Below, in pieces: positions 34,940 through 46,089 of a stretch of DNA of 64,000 nucleotides; within the stretch, counting starts at the first letter, position 1, and the number at the start of each line of letters is the position of its first letter. A program made the position numbers and the translations under genes. The notes below the pieces were generated by a model, which saw only the letters and a program-made list of their open reading frames with translations, did not search any database and had not been told where the DNA came from. This stretch comes from Zanthoxylum bungeanum (lineage: Eukaryota; Streptophyta; Magnoliopsida; Sapindales; Rutaceae), in NCBI GenBank assembly GCA_019454045.1, contig SKCR01029089.1, forward strand, positions 53,226-117,225, read 5' to 3'.

Positions 34940-35310
34940 TATAACAACCCTTGAGCGTCGAAATAGAAATTTTCAACGCTAAATGTTAAACTTTTAGCGT
35001 CGAATAATATTTTCGACATTAAACGATAATGAGATTGTCGGTTTTTCAAGGGTTGTAAGAATCTTTTAGCGTCAAAAAAAATATCGACGCAAAATGTATG
35101 ACTTTTAGTGTGGATATATTATTTTCGACGTAAAATGATAAATATCGACGCAAAATTTTTTTTGTAAGAATTTATTTCGACGCTTAATGTCAAATATATT
35201 GCCTCGGAAAAAATATTCGACACAAAAGAACTAATCCTTTAGCGTCAAATATTGATTTTCGACGCGAAAATTTATCTTAACGTCAATTCTTTTTCGACGC
35301 TAAAAATAAC
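34940..35310. repeat. Subterminal TTTAGCGTCGA inverted repeats
   Basis: Variants of TTTAGCGTCGA and its reverse complement appear near 34952, 34974, 34995, 35020, 35062, 35085, 35120, 35175, 35240, 35260 and 35295, often paired head to head around an AT-rich spacer. Confidence 0.7.
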
Positions 35311-35323
35311 ATTTCTTGTAGTA

Positions 35324-36278
<955 letters not shown>

Positions 36279-37293
36279 ATGCAAAGTAGGGGTAAGCAAC
36301 GGTTTCGGGTTCTACCCGGAACCGGTTGGAATCGGACCGATTTTTCGGGTTTAGAATTGGAATCGGTTGTAATCGGGTAAGTTCTGGTTCCAAAAATGAA
36401 TGAACCGATTTTATCCGGGTAGGTTTCGGTTCCAAAATGATCGGAACCGGAACCGGACCATAGAACCGGTTTTTGGAATCGAATATAGAACCGGTTTCAC
36501 TACTATTTGAGTGGTAGATGCATTCAAAAAATTTAGTTGATCTTTATGGGGCTTGTCATTGAAACTTTTTGGTACCTAATGACCTCTATTCTGTTGGTTG
36601 TTCTGGCAGATTCAAGTTACAGTTTCTGCATGCGCAGCTGCCTCATGACTTCTTCTGTGCATGATATGTCTGGTATTTTTCGTTTAAATCTTGATCAAGC
36701 TCGTGTTTATGTTATATCTATGTAATGACGCCCGATACAATCACAGTAAATATATTAATTTTCAAAATCTAATTCTTAGTCAGACATCTAATTGCATCAG
36801 AATATTTCATATTATAATAATTGTAGAATTGAGTTTCTTTTTTAATTTTATGTTCACTTCTTTTGCTAAACAACTATGACATCACATTTTTTTTCCCGAG
36901 GCAAAATGATATTGTAGCTGCATTCAAAACGAATAATAGGGTACCCTGCATTCAAAAAATTTAGTTGAAAACAGAAAGGGTAATGAGGGTGACGAGTATT
37001 AAAACTCTAAAACTTCATTTTCTTCGTTTTTGAGCTTCCGCACTCCGATTTGGTCCCCGTTTTTTCCTACGGACTCATATTGGAATGTAGTTTTCATTAA
37101 AATATTTTAAAATATGGTAATTCGGAATCGGATCGGAACCGGACCGGAACCAGATTGAAACCGAATAATAGGGTACCCTGTTTAATTGGGTAGGTTCCGA
37201 TTCCACTTAGTGCGGAACCGAATTTTTCCGGGTAGGTTCCGGTTCCATGCGGAACCGGAAGCGAAATCGGTTTTGCTCACCCCTAATGCAAAG
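36279..37293. mobile_element. hAT-type MITE 1 with 8-bp target duplications
   Basis: A 999-bp element (36287-37285) flanked by perfect 8-bp duplications ATGCAAAG (36279-36286 and 37286-37293). Termini TAGGGGTAAGCAA and, reverse-complemented, TAGGGGTGAGCAA form near-perfect inverted repeats. Subterminal regions are dense in GGAACCGG/CCGGTTCC words. The 8-bp duplication and TAGGGGTG-type ends fit the hAT superfamily. No transposase; small ORFs inside are not conserved. It contains two pairs of internal direct repeats (see findings). Confidence 0.9.
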
Positions 37294-37464
37294 GGCGAGA
37301 AACACACTATAAACCTGAAAGAGATATGAAGGAAACTAATAACAGGAATTGCCACTGAACAGAAACACACCATTGAACAGAAACAACTACCTCTAATAAA
37401 AAATTGACATCTTTGAAAAGTATTAGAACAATCTCCATAGGCGGATCTGACCACCAGACATCAA

Positions 37465-38205
37465 TAGAACAACTTACCCTCTATTTGCAAGGAAATAAAC
37501 TACTGCATTGTTTTCCTTGAATATATGATTAACACGGAAGTTGATAGAAGAAACCAAATGTTCACAATTATTCCAAAGATTCAAAAGGGGCCATGGGGGT
37601 TAGGAGAATAATTCATAAATAAATTAACCAAAAGTATAGAGTCACATTCCAGTCAAAAAAAAAAAAAAAAAGTTGTTTTATTACCTATAGCAAGACCAAA
37701 GCCCCCAAGCTAATTACCATTATGGTTATGAAAAACTCCACCGCTAGTCGAATAATCAGGATTCCCCTAGAAAGGTCATCAGAATTAGCTTTAATCTAGC
37801 CTATGGGAGGAGGCCGACAAATTAACATAAAGCAATTGGGAGCCCTTTAGAGAGAACGATTCAAACCCAAAAAACAAACATACCTGGAAACGCAATTTGC
37901 AAAGTACCAAAGAAATGGAAGATAATTAGACTTGACTTGAAAAACAAAAGCTGCAGTGTTATCAAACCGAAGCCTATTACGACTCTTCCAATTGAGGTAG
38001 AAAATATGATACGAGCATACCAACCATAATTTCCTTAATATATGACTTAAATTCTGATTAATAATGGAATCCCAAAGATCCTGCATCACATGCGCATTAG
38101 AATAAACCTAACGAATATTAGAAAAATGCTAGTGTCATAGCGTGTCGGCAACGCAACAATTAGTAAAAATATGATCGGGAGTCTCATCAGTGTGGAGACA
38201 GAGCT
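37465..38205 (-). pseudogene. LINE-type zinc finger and RNase H relic
   Basis: Minus strand. At 38206-38156 the translation reads C-stop-L-C-LHTDETPDHIFTNC, the CxxC...H...C finger that follows plant L1-type reverse transcriptase (zf-RVT). Then 38089-37847 gives LWDSIINQ and YHIFYLNWKSRNRLRFDN, the usual linker. At about 37805-37680 comes WIKANSDDLSRGNP and GGVFHNHNGN...LGGFGLAIGN, the start of the RVT_3 RNase H with D replaced in SDD, and near 37530-37480 the C-terminal NHIFKENNAVVYFLANRG. Frames shift at least three times. The upstream polymerase is missing. It could be a LINE 3' fragment or a derived RNase H-like pseudogene. Confidence 0.7.
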
Positions 38206-40227
38206 AGCAAGCCAAAAACTATGATAATGCCACACCGCATAAGCAAATCATCTGTAGAAGGTCTATTAGCCAAAATACGCCACATCAAAGTAGAAAATTT
38301 AAAGGAATAAAGGAGCACTAAATCTGAGTAAACACACAATCTTCACCTCGAGTCAACCGAATGGAATTGTAGTTGTTCTTGAGACTAATGCCCGTTTGAC
38401 AGAGAGTACTAAATATTACAGTGAGAGTATAGTTTATGTCTGAGATATTCAATTGTCAATCTCTCAATGACTTTATTCTACCAAACACATAGATTTTTTG
38501 TATGCTTTACTGATATCCAAATATCAATAAATCATATTTTTCATATCTTAGAGAGTGTTTCGTAGTATTCTGAGCCTATCAGGCTGCCCTAACTAATTAC
38601 CTTCCCAAATTGACTTTTGTAACATGTTATTGAATGTGATGATATGTGAAATATCATTGCTTTCACTCATCTGATATCTATCAATTTCTAACAACATGTG
38701 TATTAGTCTTTCTTTATGTGCGGATGTCGTACCCCTTCTTGCAGTTCTTCGAACTATCGCCATGATTTTTCTAGTAAAAAATATAAGGAAAAATCAATAC
38801 AATGAAAATTAAAAATTACATGGTAAAAATAAATATCACAAAGATATTCAATAAATTACATAAACATAAAGTTTGTGTGATAAAATAAATTTATCATTGC
38901 GGATTACAATAGTGAGAACACTGTGCAAAAAGGTTTAGACATTCAATCATCACAATCGAAATTATAGAGAAAATCGATGCAAACATGACCCACACGCGCC
39001 TCCACATGTGCCCATATGCTGCAATGCACTATTATGCATTCAACGTGCACGTCACACAACACAGACGACATGTCGTCTCGTATTTGTATACATATACGAC
39101 ATGTTAATTGTTTCATTGGTTGTAACCGACATATCGTCCCGTTAAGCATTTACCATATGACGTTTCGTACTTTATTTCCAGACGATATGTTGTCTACATT
39201 TCTAGAGCGCGGATGGCATGTCATTTTTGTCTTATTGGAGTATTTTTCTAAGTAAAATTATATTCGACTACACAACTTCTAAGTCCATATCTAACATCCC
39301 ACCTAAACCAGGATGATATTGACATGAGACAGAAATAACCTATCTCCATGCACCTCAGATTTACAGAAAAATGGACATGACGCACCTAAAATTATGCAAC
39401 CTGAAACACAGTGTAGCACCATAATGTGACATGTAATGAATATCAATACATATAAGGACCTTGTGTCTACTCAAGATACATCAAATGCTCATCATCAATA
39501 CTTAAAGGCTCTGTGCCCATAACTTACAATGTACAAATTAAAACTTTTACTCATATATATATATACAAAAACATGTTTAGCACATCTCAAAAAATAAATA
39601 TAAACAACTTGATTTTTAGAATTCTATGACATTTCCCAGGACTCTAGAATGGATGATTGCAACTTGGTTGATCTGTCATCTCAAGCATGTCTTTCTAAGG
39701 GCTTAAATGGTAATTAAATTGGTCGATAACCTACAAAATTAGCAAACTATGTTGGTGTGAGTTATAAAATTTAGTAAGTAACCACACTCGTACCATAAAT
39801 GACATAAGGAAAATAGGTTAAGAATATAATAACATATATAAGAAACATATGGCAGAAACTTCCAAAACATACTTAAGCTCATCATATACAGACATATGCA
39901 CTAGTTTCTGCATATAATGTTCCTATAGGGATTCACTATCTATTTTAGAGTATGTATGAGATAAATATTGTCCAAATAGATTCTCTAAAAAGCACTGCTA
40001 TCACACATTATCAACTTATAAACCAAATTCTTTGCACAAACGTAACTGTAAACCATGATAGATAATTCTTAAATCATGAAAAACAAATAAACTTTAAGAA
40101 TTACATATGCAGCGGTCGGGATTGGGACATCTCCCCTGACATCGCCATACGTATCAGGATTTAGACGTCGCCCTTGTGTACGCTTGCATATCAGTATAAA
40201 ATAAAATTGGTTATTTATTTGTATACA
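38206..40227. other. AT-rich intergenic DNA, no gene seen
   Basis: No ORF with recognisable content. Notable only for a palindrome cluster (39000-39240, including the 16-bp AGACGACATGTCGTCT) and some TACCAAACAC/CCCGTTTG words near 38390-38480 that hint at an old MITE without clear ends. Confidence 0.6.
39063..39078. repeat. 16-bp perfect palindrome
   Basis: AGACGACATGTCGTCT equals its own reverse complement. Related half-sites follow: CATATACGACATGTT (39093), GACATATCGTC (39129) and AGACGATATGTTGTCT (39180). Confidence 0.8.
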
Positions 40228-40640
40228 CTCTCGTGATCATATGGTAAAGATGGAAACATGGGGCATCCATATGATAATAACTGGCATCCATAGCAAAACT
40301 GGCAACATGAGACATCGTCAAGACAAATAAATTGGCATGTATATGTACACAAAGTGCATCCTAACTCTCGTGACAATACAGTAAAGCTAGCAACATGGAG
40401 AATCTCCACGACAATAACCAACATCTAGAGTAAAACTAGCAACATGAGACCTCGTCTCACGTTAAATAATCTAACACATATATGTACATGAAATACATCC
40501 TAACATAAAACTCTCGTTATAATACGAAAAAGCTGGCAACATTGGGCATCCCCACTGCAATAACTGACCTCTAAAGTAAAATTGACAACTAAAATTTCCT
40601 ACAAGCATACTCAAACAAATAATTTCTATACCCAAAATGA
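40228..40640. repeat. 138-bp tandem repeat, about three copies
   Basis: Units begin CACTCTCGTGA near 40228, 40366 and 40503. Each contains GGCAACATGG-like, GCATCC and ACTGGCATC-like words about 40 bp apart, so there is a weaker inner repeat. No coding content. Confidence 0.7.
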
Positions 40641-40799
40641 GAGTAAATTTGGTAATGGCCAAATATTACGGAAATATAAATCTTTTCGATTTTACGCTAT
40701 GAAGATTATGTCAATTTTCTCAATCATAATAAATTACTAAAATACAAGTTACTAAATAATATACAAATATAAAATATAACTTGCGATAAATAAAGAGTT

Positions 40800-41174
40800 T
40801 AGGGTTGGAGAAAATTGACACCGTGATTTTTAGTGGTTCGATCAATAATGCCTACGTACACCACTCTAAGAAGCGCTTGAAGTTTTCCACTAAGTTGAAT
40901 CCACAACTTACATCGAGTTTTCTGTGGCGCACTCGCAACCAAGATTTTTATCCCATAGGTTCACTCCAAACCTTTACACGAGAGTTTTATCCATAGGTTC
41001 ACTCTTAAACATTTACATTAAGTTTTATCTTTAGACTCACTCACAAACCTTTACAATAATCATCATTTTGAGTACGCATACTCACAAAGGGATTACCCTA
41101 ACCTCAAGTGTTTGAATATGAAACTTTATTACTCACTTGTGCACTCACAAAAGATAAAAATATTTGAGTTGAGG
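40800..41174. other. Non-coding flank of LTR E
   Basis: Contains GACACCGTGATTTTTAGTGG, TTTTCCACTAAGTTGAATCC and three tandem variants of AGGTTCACTC...AACCTTTACA (about 40950-41065). The first words resemble a phrase common in plant repetitive DNA, but I cannot assign a family. No gene seen. Confidence 0.5.
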
Positions 41175-41179
41175 GTTTC

Positions 41180-43337
41180 TGTAGACAACAAAAATCGGCG
41201 ACGCTGTTCCAGACTCGCGGCCTAGTCGGGAGTACGGAGTAGCCCACGAGGGACTACACTGGAGAAATAAAAATGGAATCGCCACCCGGTGTGAACAGGG
41301 AAAATGATTTAAGGCTGCACTCACCCCTCGCAAGGGAAGACCTCAAACCGTTGGGTTCAGAATGGTCCCTTACTTATGCCACTTGTAATGAAATGATTTG
41401 TGCAATAATTTAATCGGATCTACGCAACATATATTTCCAAGAGTATTCTATTTCTAAGTTCACATGCATGAAAATAAAGCTCAAATCTAAGTTTGCATAT
41501 AACCTATATCTAAGTTTGCGTGCATAAAAATAAGGCGCATATCTAAGTTTGCATGCATAGAAGTAAGTGAAATAAAGGCAAGCACACAATCTCACGAACA
41601 CATTAAGTAGATAAATGCGGGAATATAAATAAATGATAACAGTAAAAGTGTCAATAATGAAATGATATGATTAAATATGTAATGCAAAAGAAATTACCAA
41701 AGAAGCGAACATGCATGAAATGTGATGAAAAGAAATATGTTCACTGTATGTGAGTTCGTGTAGCATTTGAAAATGTGTTCGAACGGTGAACAGAATGTTC
41801 TCATTCGTATAGCGTTCAAGAACACGTTCGAACAGGATAAGACCTAATGCATGATAAAACAAACGCATGTGTGTTCGAGTAACATTCGTAAACGTGTTCG
41901 AACGGGCTGAGACATAATGCATACGTTCGTGTAGCGTTTGGAAATGCGTTCGAACGAGATTACCAAAATGGCATCGGAAACTACACAAACACATACATGG
42001 ATAAACAAATACACAATGTAGGACCTCGTGTGCCCGATTGAACACATATCACATTCAATCGAGTGCACTTCTTCCGGCGTAGCAAAACATTGTGGTAAAG
42101 GTAGCCTTTAGGTATTTTCCTCGAATAGAGGACCTTTAATCCACCCTAGTTAGCCCATGCATATTAAATTATCAATATATGAATAAACAAATATATAATA
42201 TGGGACCTTGTATGCCCAATTGAACACATTTCACGTTCAATCGAGTATACCTCATCTGGCGCGGTAAAGCATCGTGGTAAAGGTAGCCTTTAGGCATTCC
42301 CTCGAATAGAGGACCTTTAATCCACCATAGTTAGCCCATGCGCACTAGAATGCAATGCATGCGTAAATAAAGCAATGATATGCAAAGGGTAAATGACATA
42401 ATAAAAGGCGCGGAAAAAAAACATCGTGGTAAAGGTAGCCTTAAGGCATTTTCCTCGAATAGGGTACCTTTAATCCACTATAGTTAGCCCATGCGCCTTA
42501 TATTACCATGCATACAAATGAATGAGACAATAATTTGGAACTCCGTATGTCCCTTTAAACATATCTCACATTCAATCAAACATACTTCGTCCGGCTCGGC
42601 AAGACGTCGTGGCAAAGGTATCCCTTAGGCTTTTCATCCCTCAATACGGAGGACATTTAATCCAACTTGATTTGCCAATGCGCACTATATCATCAATATA
42701 AAAACAAATAATGTAAGGAAAGTAAATGACGGAATGTAAAATGCGAATAATAGACTAACAAAAGAAAATAAAGTGAATATATGTCGTTTGCTCAACTGGT
42801 ACGTGGAGTTGTTTCCCAAGTACAGACCGCACTACCGTCCATTCAGATTCGACTACGAAATTTACGTCTGGGTTTCCATCCGATATACCACAAGAGATGA
42901 CACATATTTCGTTCATCCAATAGCCATAGAATACATTAATCAACAATACTCATGCGACGTAAAGTAAGAAAATAAATAAAAATAAAGAAGCATAAATAAA
43001 AAGGTACCCTCAGGTCTAACCTCTTAAGTCTTTTCTCGGAAGTGCGCTACGTGGTTGTCGGAATGGTTGATGCTCCGCAACTCCTCTGGTTCACTGGTTC
43101 ATTATTTTCCTTCGCTGTTTCACCGTTTGAGATGTTGTTTTTACTCTGTTTTGTGACTGTTTTCGCTTCGTTTCACCGCGGTTTCTTATTGTATTTTTTG
43201 GTTACTGTTTCGCGGTGATTAGGGATTGTTTTTAGGTGATTTTGTGGACTGTTTTCAGGGAAATTTTTTTGGTAATTGCAGGGCCAGTTTCAGGCTATTT
43301 TTTGGTGATATAAGGTGCAGTTTTGGGGTGTAGTTTC
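41180..43337 (-). mobile_element. 3' LTR (E) of Tat/Ogre-like element, distal part
   Basis: Minus-strand LTR, subfamily II. It ends CTACA at 41180 (TGTAG on the plus strand), matching the TGTAG start of the family for a TG...CA terminus. Nearly collinear with LTR G from 62241. Holds four GTTCGAACG-type blocks (41755-41960) and four CATCGTGGTAAAGG modules (42085-42680). Interrupted at 43337 by copia C; the rest of the LTR continues at 53754. Confidence 0.82.
42085..42690. repeat. Four CATCGTGGTAAAGGTAGCC modules in LTR E
   Basis: Copies near 42085, 42263, 42420 and 42600 share CATCGTGGTAAAGGTAGCC, CCCTCGAATAGAGGACC, TTTAATCCACC and TTAGCCCATGCGC. Matching copies in LTR G are near 63145, 63320, 63470 and 63650. 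Confidence 0.8.
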
Positions 43338-44201
43338 TGTTGGAGTTCTACGGTCCCAAAGATCGAATATCAAGCATAAAACACATGTGCGAATACAATC
43401 AAAGAAGTCGTGGAATACTCACAATGATCGGTTGAGCGATGCGTCGAAGAACAAAACTTTTTAAGCCCATTGAGAAGCTCTCTAAGGCTCACGGCAGTGG
43501 CTGAAATTTTGGCCTCCAAATTCGGCAATGGTCCTCTATGCAAGCTCTAAGATTTCGTGATGTGATTCCAAGCTCATAAGTGGGTTTCCCTATCACCTTC
43601 GCAAGACTCAAATGGTGTGCTAGCACTCCAGAAATTTTGCCCCAAAACTTCCTATCTCTTCTCCATGGCTCACGGCAAAATAGCAGTGAAAAAGAAGAAG
43701 AAATGCCCAAAGGGCGTGAGAGAGAGATAAGAGTTGAGGGAGATGGAAAATGTGTATTAGATAATTGATTTCTAAAATCAATTCACCATATACCAATTTT
43801 TGATTTTCAAAAAGTCAAAAAGTACAAGCATTAAAGCTTATCCATCTACCACCATCAACTATTCACATCACTCAATCAATCAAGTGACAAGTTGTCACAT
43901 TATTCAAAGTGACTAATGATTTGACGCTTGATGTGACTAGTGATTTGACGCTTGAAGTGACTTGCGTGTCGTACTCTAATTCGAAATACGAATGCGCTCG
44001 CAAACACTCTCGGGCTCGGGTTCGCTAATTCCAAATTAATGAATTTTCCGTTGCGACGTAATTAAATGATTATGCCTAGCAAAATCACTATTCACGTCGC
44101 TAACGAATTAATTCTAAATTAACTCGTTCGCCCGAATTAAAACCTAATTTCAATTTCGCGTCGAAATCCAATTTCGTATAATATATCGAATTTTATTTTA
44201 T

Positions 44202-44320
44202 CGATTAATTCCAAATTAATCGTTTTCTCTCTTTAATTGATATTTTATCCCAGATAAAATATCTCCGCAATTAATCCCAGATTACTTTTCTCTCTCATCT
44301 AATTAATCCCAGATTAATTA
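44202..44320. repeat. Dyad elements in LTR of C
   Basis: CGATTAATT-CCA-AATTAATCG (44202-44222), GATATTTTATC-CCA-GATAAAATATC (44239-44263, perfect 11-bp arms), a half-decayed copy near 44267, and AATTAATC-CCA-GATTAATT (about 44300-44318). Counterparts in the 5' LTR lie near 52590-52705. Confidence 0.8.
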
Positions 44321-45096
44321 AAGTGCGAGTGATACATCATCGGTGAATCTTCGGGAAGTGACCCATGAGATCCCCGGATATATTGGCAATAAATTCGGTC
44401 GTCGGACTATCCGAACACGTAAATACCTAGTACTACGTTTGAACCGATTTACAAGACAATGTTGGCTTCTAGCAAAGCACCATGCCTACCCAATTCTCCA
44501 GAAATATCCTTACAGGAATATAGTGATCTATATCAGGTGTAGTATACGTAGTATTGCGTATTTCGATCCAGTATCGGATGATCGCATGCAAGGCCAGGGG
44601 CTGGTACAGTGTCTGCCCAGTACAAAGCATTTATCGGATCACAAGTAACTAGTCTCTTTATTATCGGATAATCATGACCAAGTCATATTATCCCGATGGT
44701 TGCAACCTTAGAGAACCAGTTATGTATCCATGTGCGATCATCATCTCCATATGACTGGAGTGATACTTTCGTCTTGACATCACACCAAACACACTACGAT
44801 TCTCAATATACCCAGAAGAGGAGTACACGGAACCGGTTAAAGCCCTGGACGACCAAAATCAAAGTATATTGATTATCGCAAGTATTAGCGGTGCAAGTCT
44901 CAGGTTAAGACCAAATACATCTACCCTGATTTCGGACTTCCATAGACACATAATCATACTACCAATGGAATTCCAAAGGGGTCTATCCAGAGCGAAGCTG
45001 TTTCCCGTACCATCGGTAAACACAACCTCCTATTACACTTGCATGAGTATCCTATACCCAAATATATGAGAACTATGTCGTTATGCCCTCACAACG

Positions 45097-45787
45097 CGCA
45101 CAAGTAGACCCGGTCGGCGGTTCGGTTCCGGTTTGGAACCGAACCGAACCGGCCGATTCCGGTTTGGAACTGAACCGAACCGACCGGTTCCCGGTTCCAC
45201 AAGTGTGGAACCGGAACCGTAAACCAAACCGGAACCGAACCAGTCGGTTCTGGTTCGGTTTACGGTTCCCCGTTTGGTTTTTTTTAATAAATTTTAAAAA
45301 ATAGAAAAAAAATTCTACAATCGTGATGTTTTTTCAATCTATCACATCATTTTTATAGAATTATTTTTTATAAAATTCTTTTAACATATAATCCTTTTTA
45401 TATCCAACTCTTGGCTAGTGTTTTCTTTATATAAGCGATGTGGGATATTTGTTACTTGGCTATTGTGTCCCACATCGCTTATATAAAGAAGTCAATAACC
45501 AAGAGTTGGTTATAAAAAGGATGTGGAAATTCATGTTTTAGTATTGCAATTTTAAACCTCATTATTATTAATAAAAAAATTGAGATTTACTTGTGGAACC
45601 TTACGGTTCCAAGTAATTTTTTTTTTTTTTACTTTCGGTTCCAATCGGTTCGGTCATGGTGAAAACCCTAACCGAATCGGTCAGGTTTCGGTTCGGTTCC
45701 GGAACCGGAATCAGAATCGGTTGGAACCGATTCCAACCGGTTCAGTTCTGGTTCCGAACCGGAACCTTGGCCGGGTTTACGCACAAG
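45097..45787. mobile_element. hAT-type MITE 2 with 8-bp target duplications
   Basis: A 675-bp insertion (45105-45779) flanked by CGCACAAG (45097-45104 and 45780-45787). Ends TAGACCCGG and, reverse-complemented, TAAACCCGG. Subterminal regions are packed with GGAACCG/CGGTTCC words like MITE 1. The 5' LTR of C has the unfilled site CGCACAAG once, at 53481-53488. No transposase. A large inverted repeat with promoter-like motifs sits in the middle. Confidence 0.9.
45391..45522. promoter_or_regulatory. Inverted repeat with two divergent USE/TATA pairs
   Basis: Two ~56-nt arms (45391-45446 and 45467-45522), nearly identical in inverted orientation, around a 20-bp spacer. Each arm has RTCCCACATCG (minus 45446-45436, plus 45467-45477) and, after exactly 33 bp, TATAAAAAGG (minus 45402-45393, plus 45511-45520), plus a nearer TATATAAAG. 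This mirrors the plant snRNA promoter layout in both directions. Activity is unproven. Confidence 0.6.
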
Positions 45788-46052
45788 TGTAATACTAGTC
45801 TTTTACGCATTATCGATGTCCAATCTCGATAATACTCTGACTAGGGATATTTAATGATTTATCCTTCGTAGATTGATACTGTCTCATATCATCTCAATCT
45901 AGGATCTAATCATATGGACCTCATATCATTTATATATCTTGGTGATCTAATCACAAATGATAAAAGTGCAATCTCATTTGTCACATAGTTAATTGTACAA
46001 CAACACCATGATCTGTACAAATAGTGACGCTATGGGTCAAAATTGTCCAACA

Positions 46053-46063
46053 ATCTCCCACTT
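46053..46063 (-). other. Polypurine tract of copia C
   Basis: AAGTGGGAGAT on the minus strand, directly before the 3' LTR. Confidence 0.85.
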
Positions 46064-46089
46064 GGCCTATAGCCAGTCACTCGAGTGTT

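Larger units (their letters stand above)
33975..35323 (-). mobile_element. CACTA-type (En/Spm) element terminus
   Basis: Read on the minus strand, the end at 35323 is TACTACAAGAAATG, one change from the canonical CACTACAAGAAA terminus. The adjoining 370 bp (34940-35310) hold at least nine copies of TTTAGCGTCGA or its complement TCGACGCTAAA, in both orientations. Such subterminal inverted repeats bind the transposase in this superfamily. The inner part is AT-rich with a 314-bp direct duplication and no transposase ORF. The second terminus was not found, so the left boundary is approximate. Confidence 0.6.
43338..46052 (-). repeat. 3' LTR of copia C, carrying MITE 2
   Basis: Minus-strand start TGTTGGACAATTTTGACCC at 46052, end CTCCAACA at 43338. 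Removing the 675-bp MITE and one 8-bp duplication leaves 2032 bp against 2031 bp in the 5' LTR. Dyad elements lie at 44202-44320. ORFs at 43489-44648 are LTR shadows duplicated in the other LTR. Confidence 0.92.

Noticed and set aside
38390..38490. Possible small MITE with CCCGTTTG and CCAAACAC ends
   Set aside because: Ends do not form a convincing inverted repeat and no target duplication is visible.
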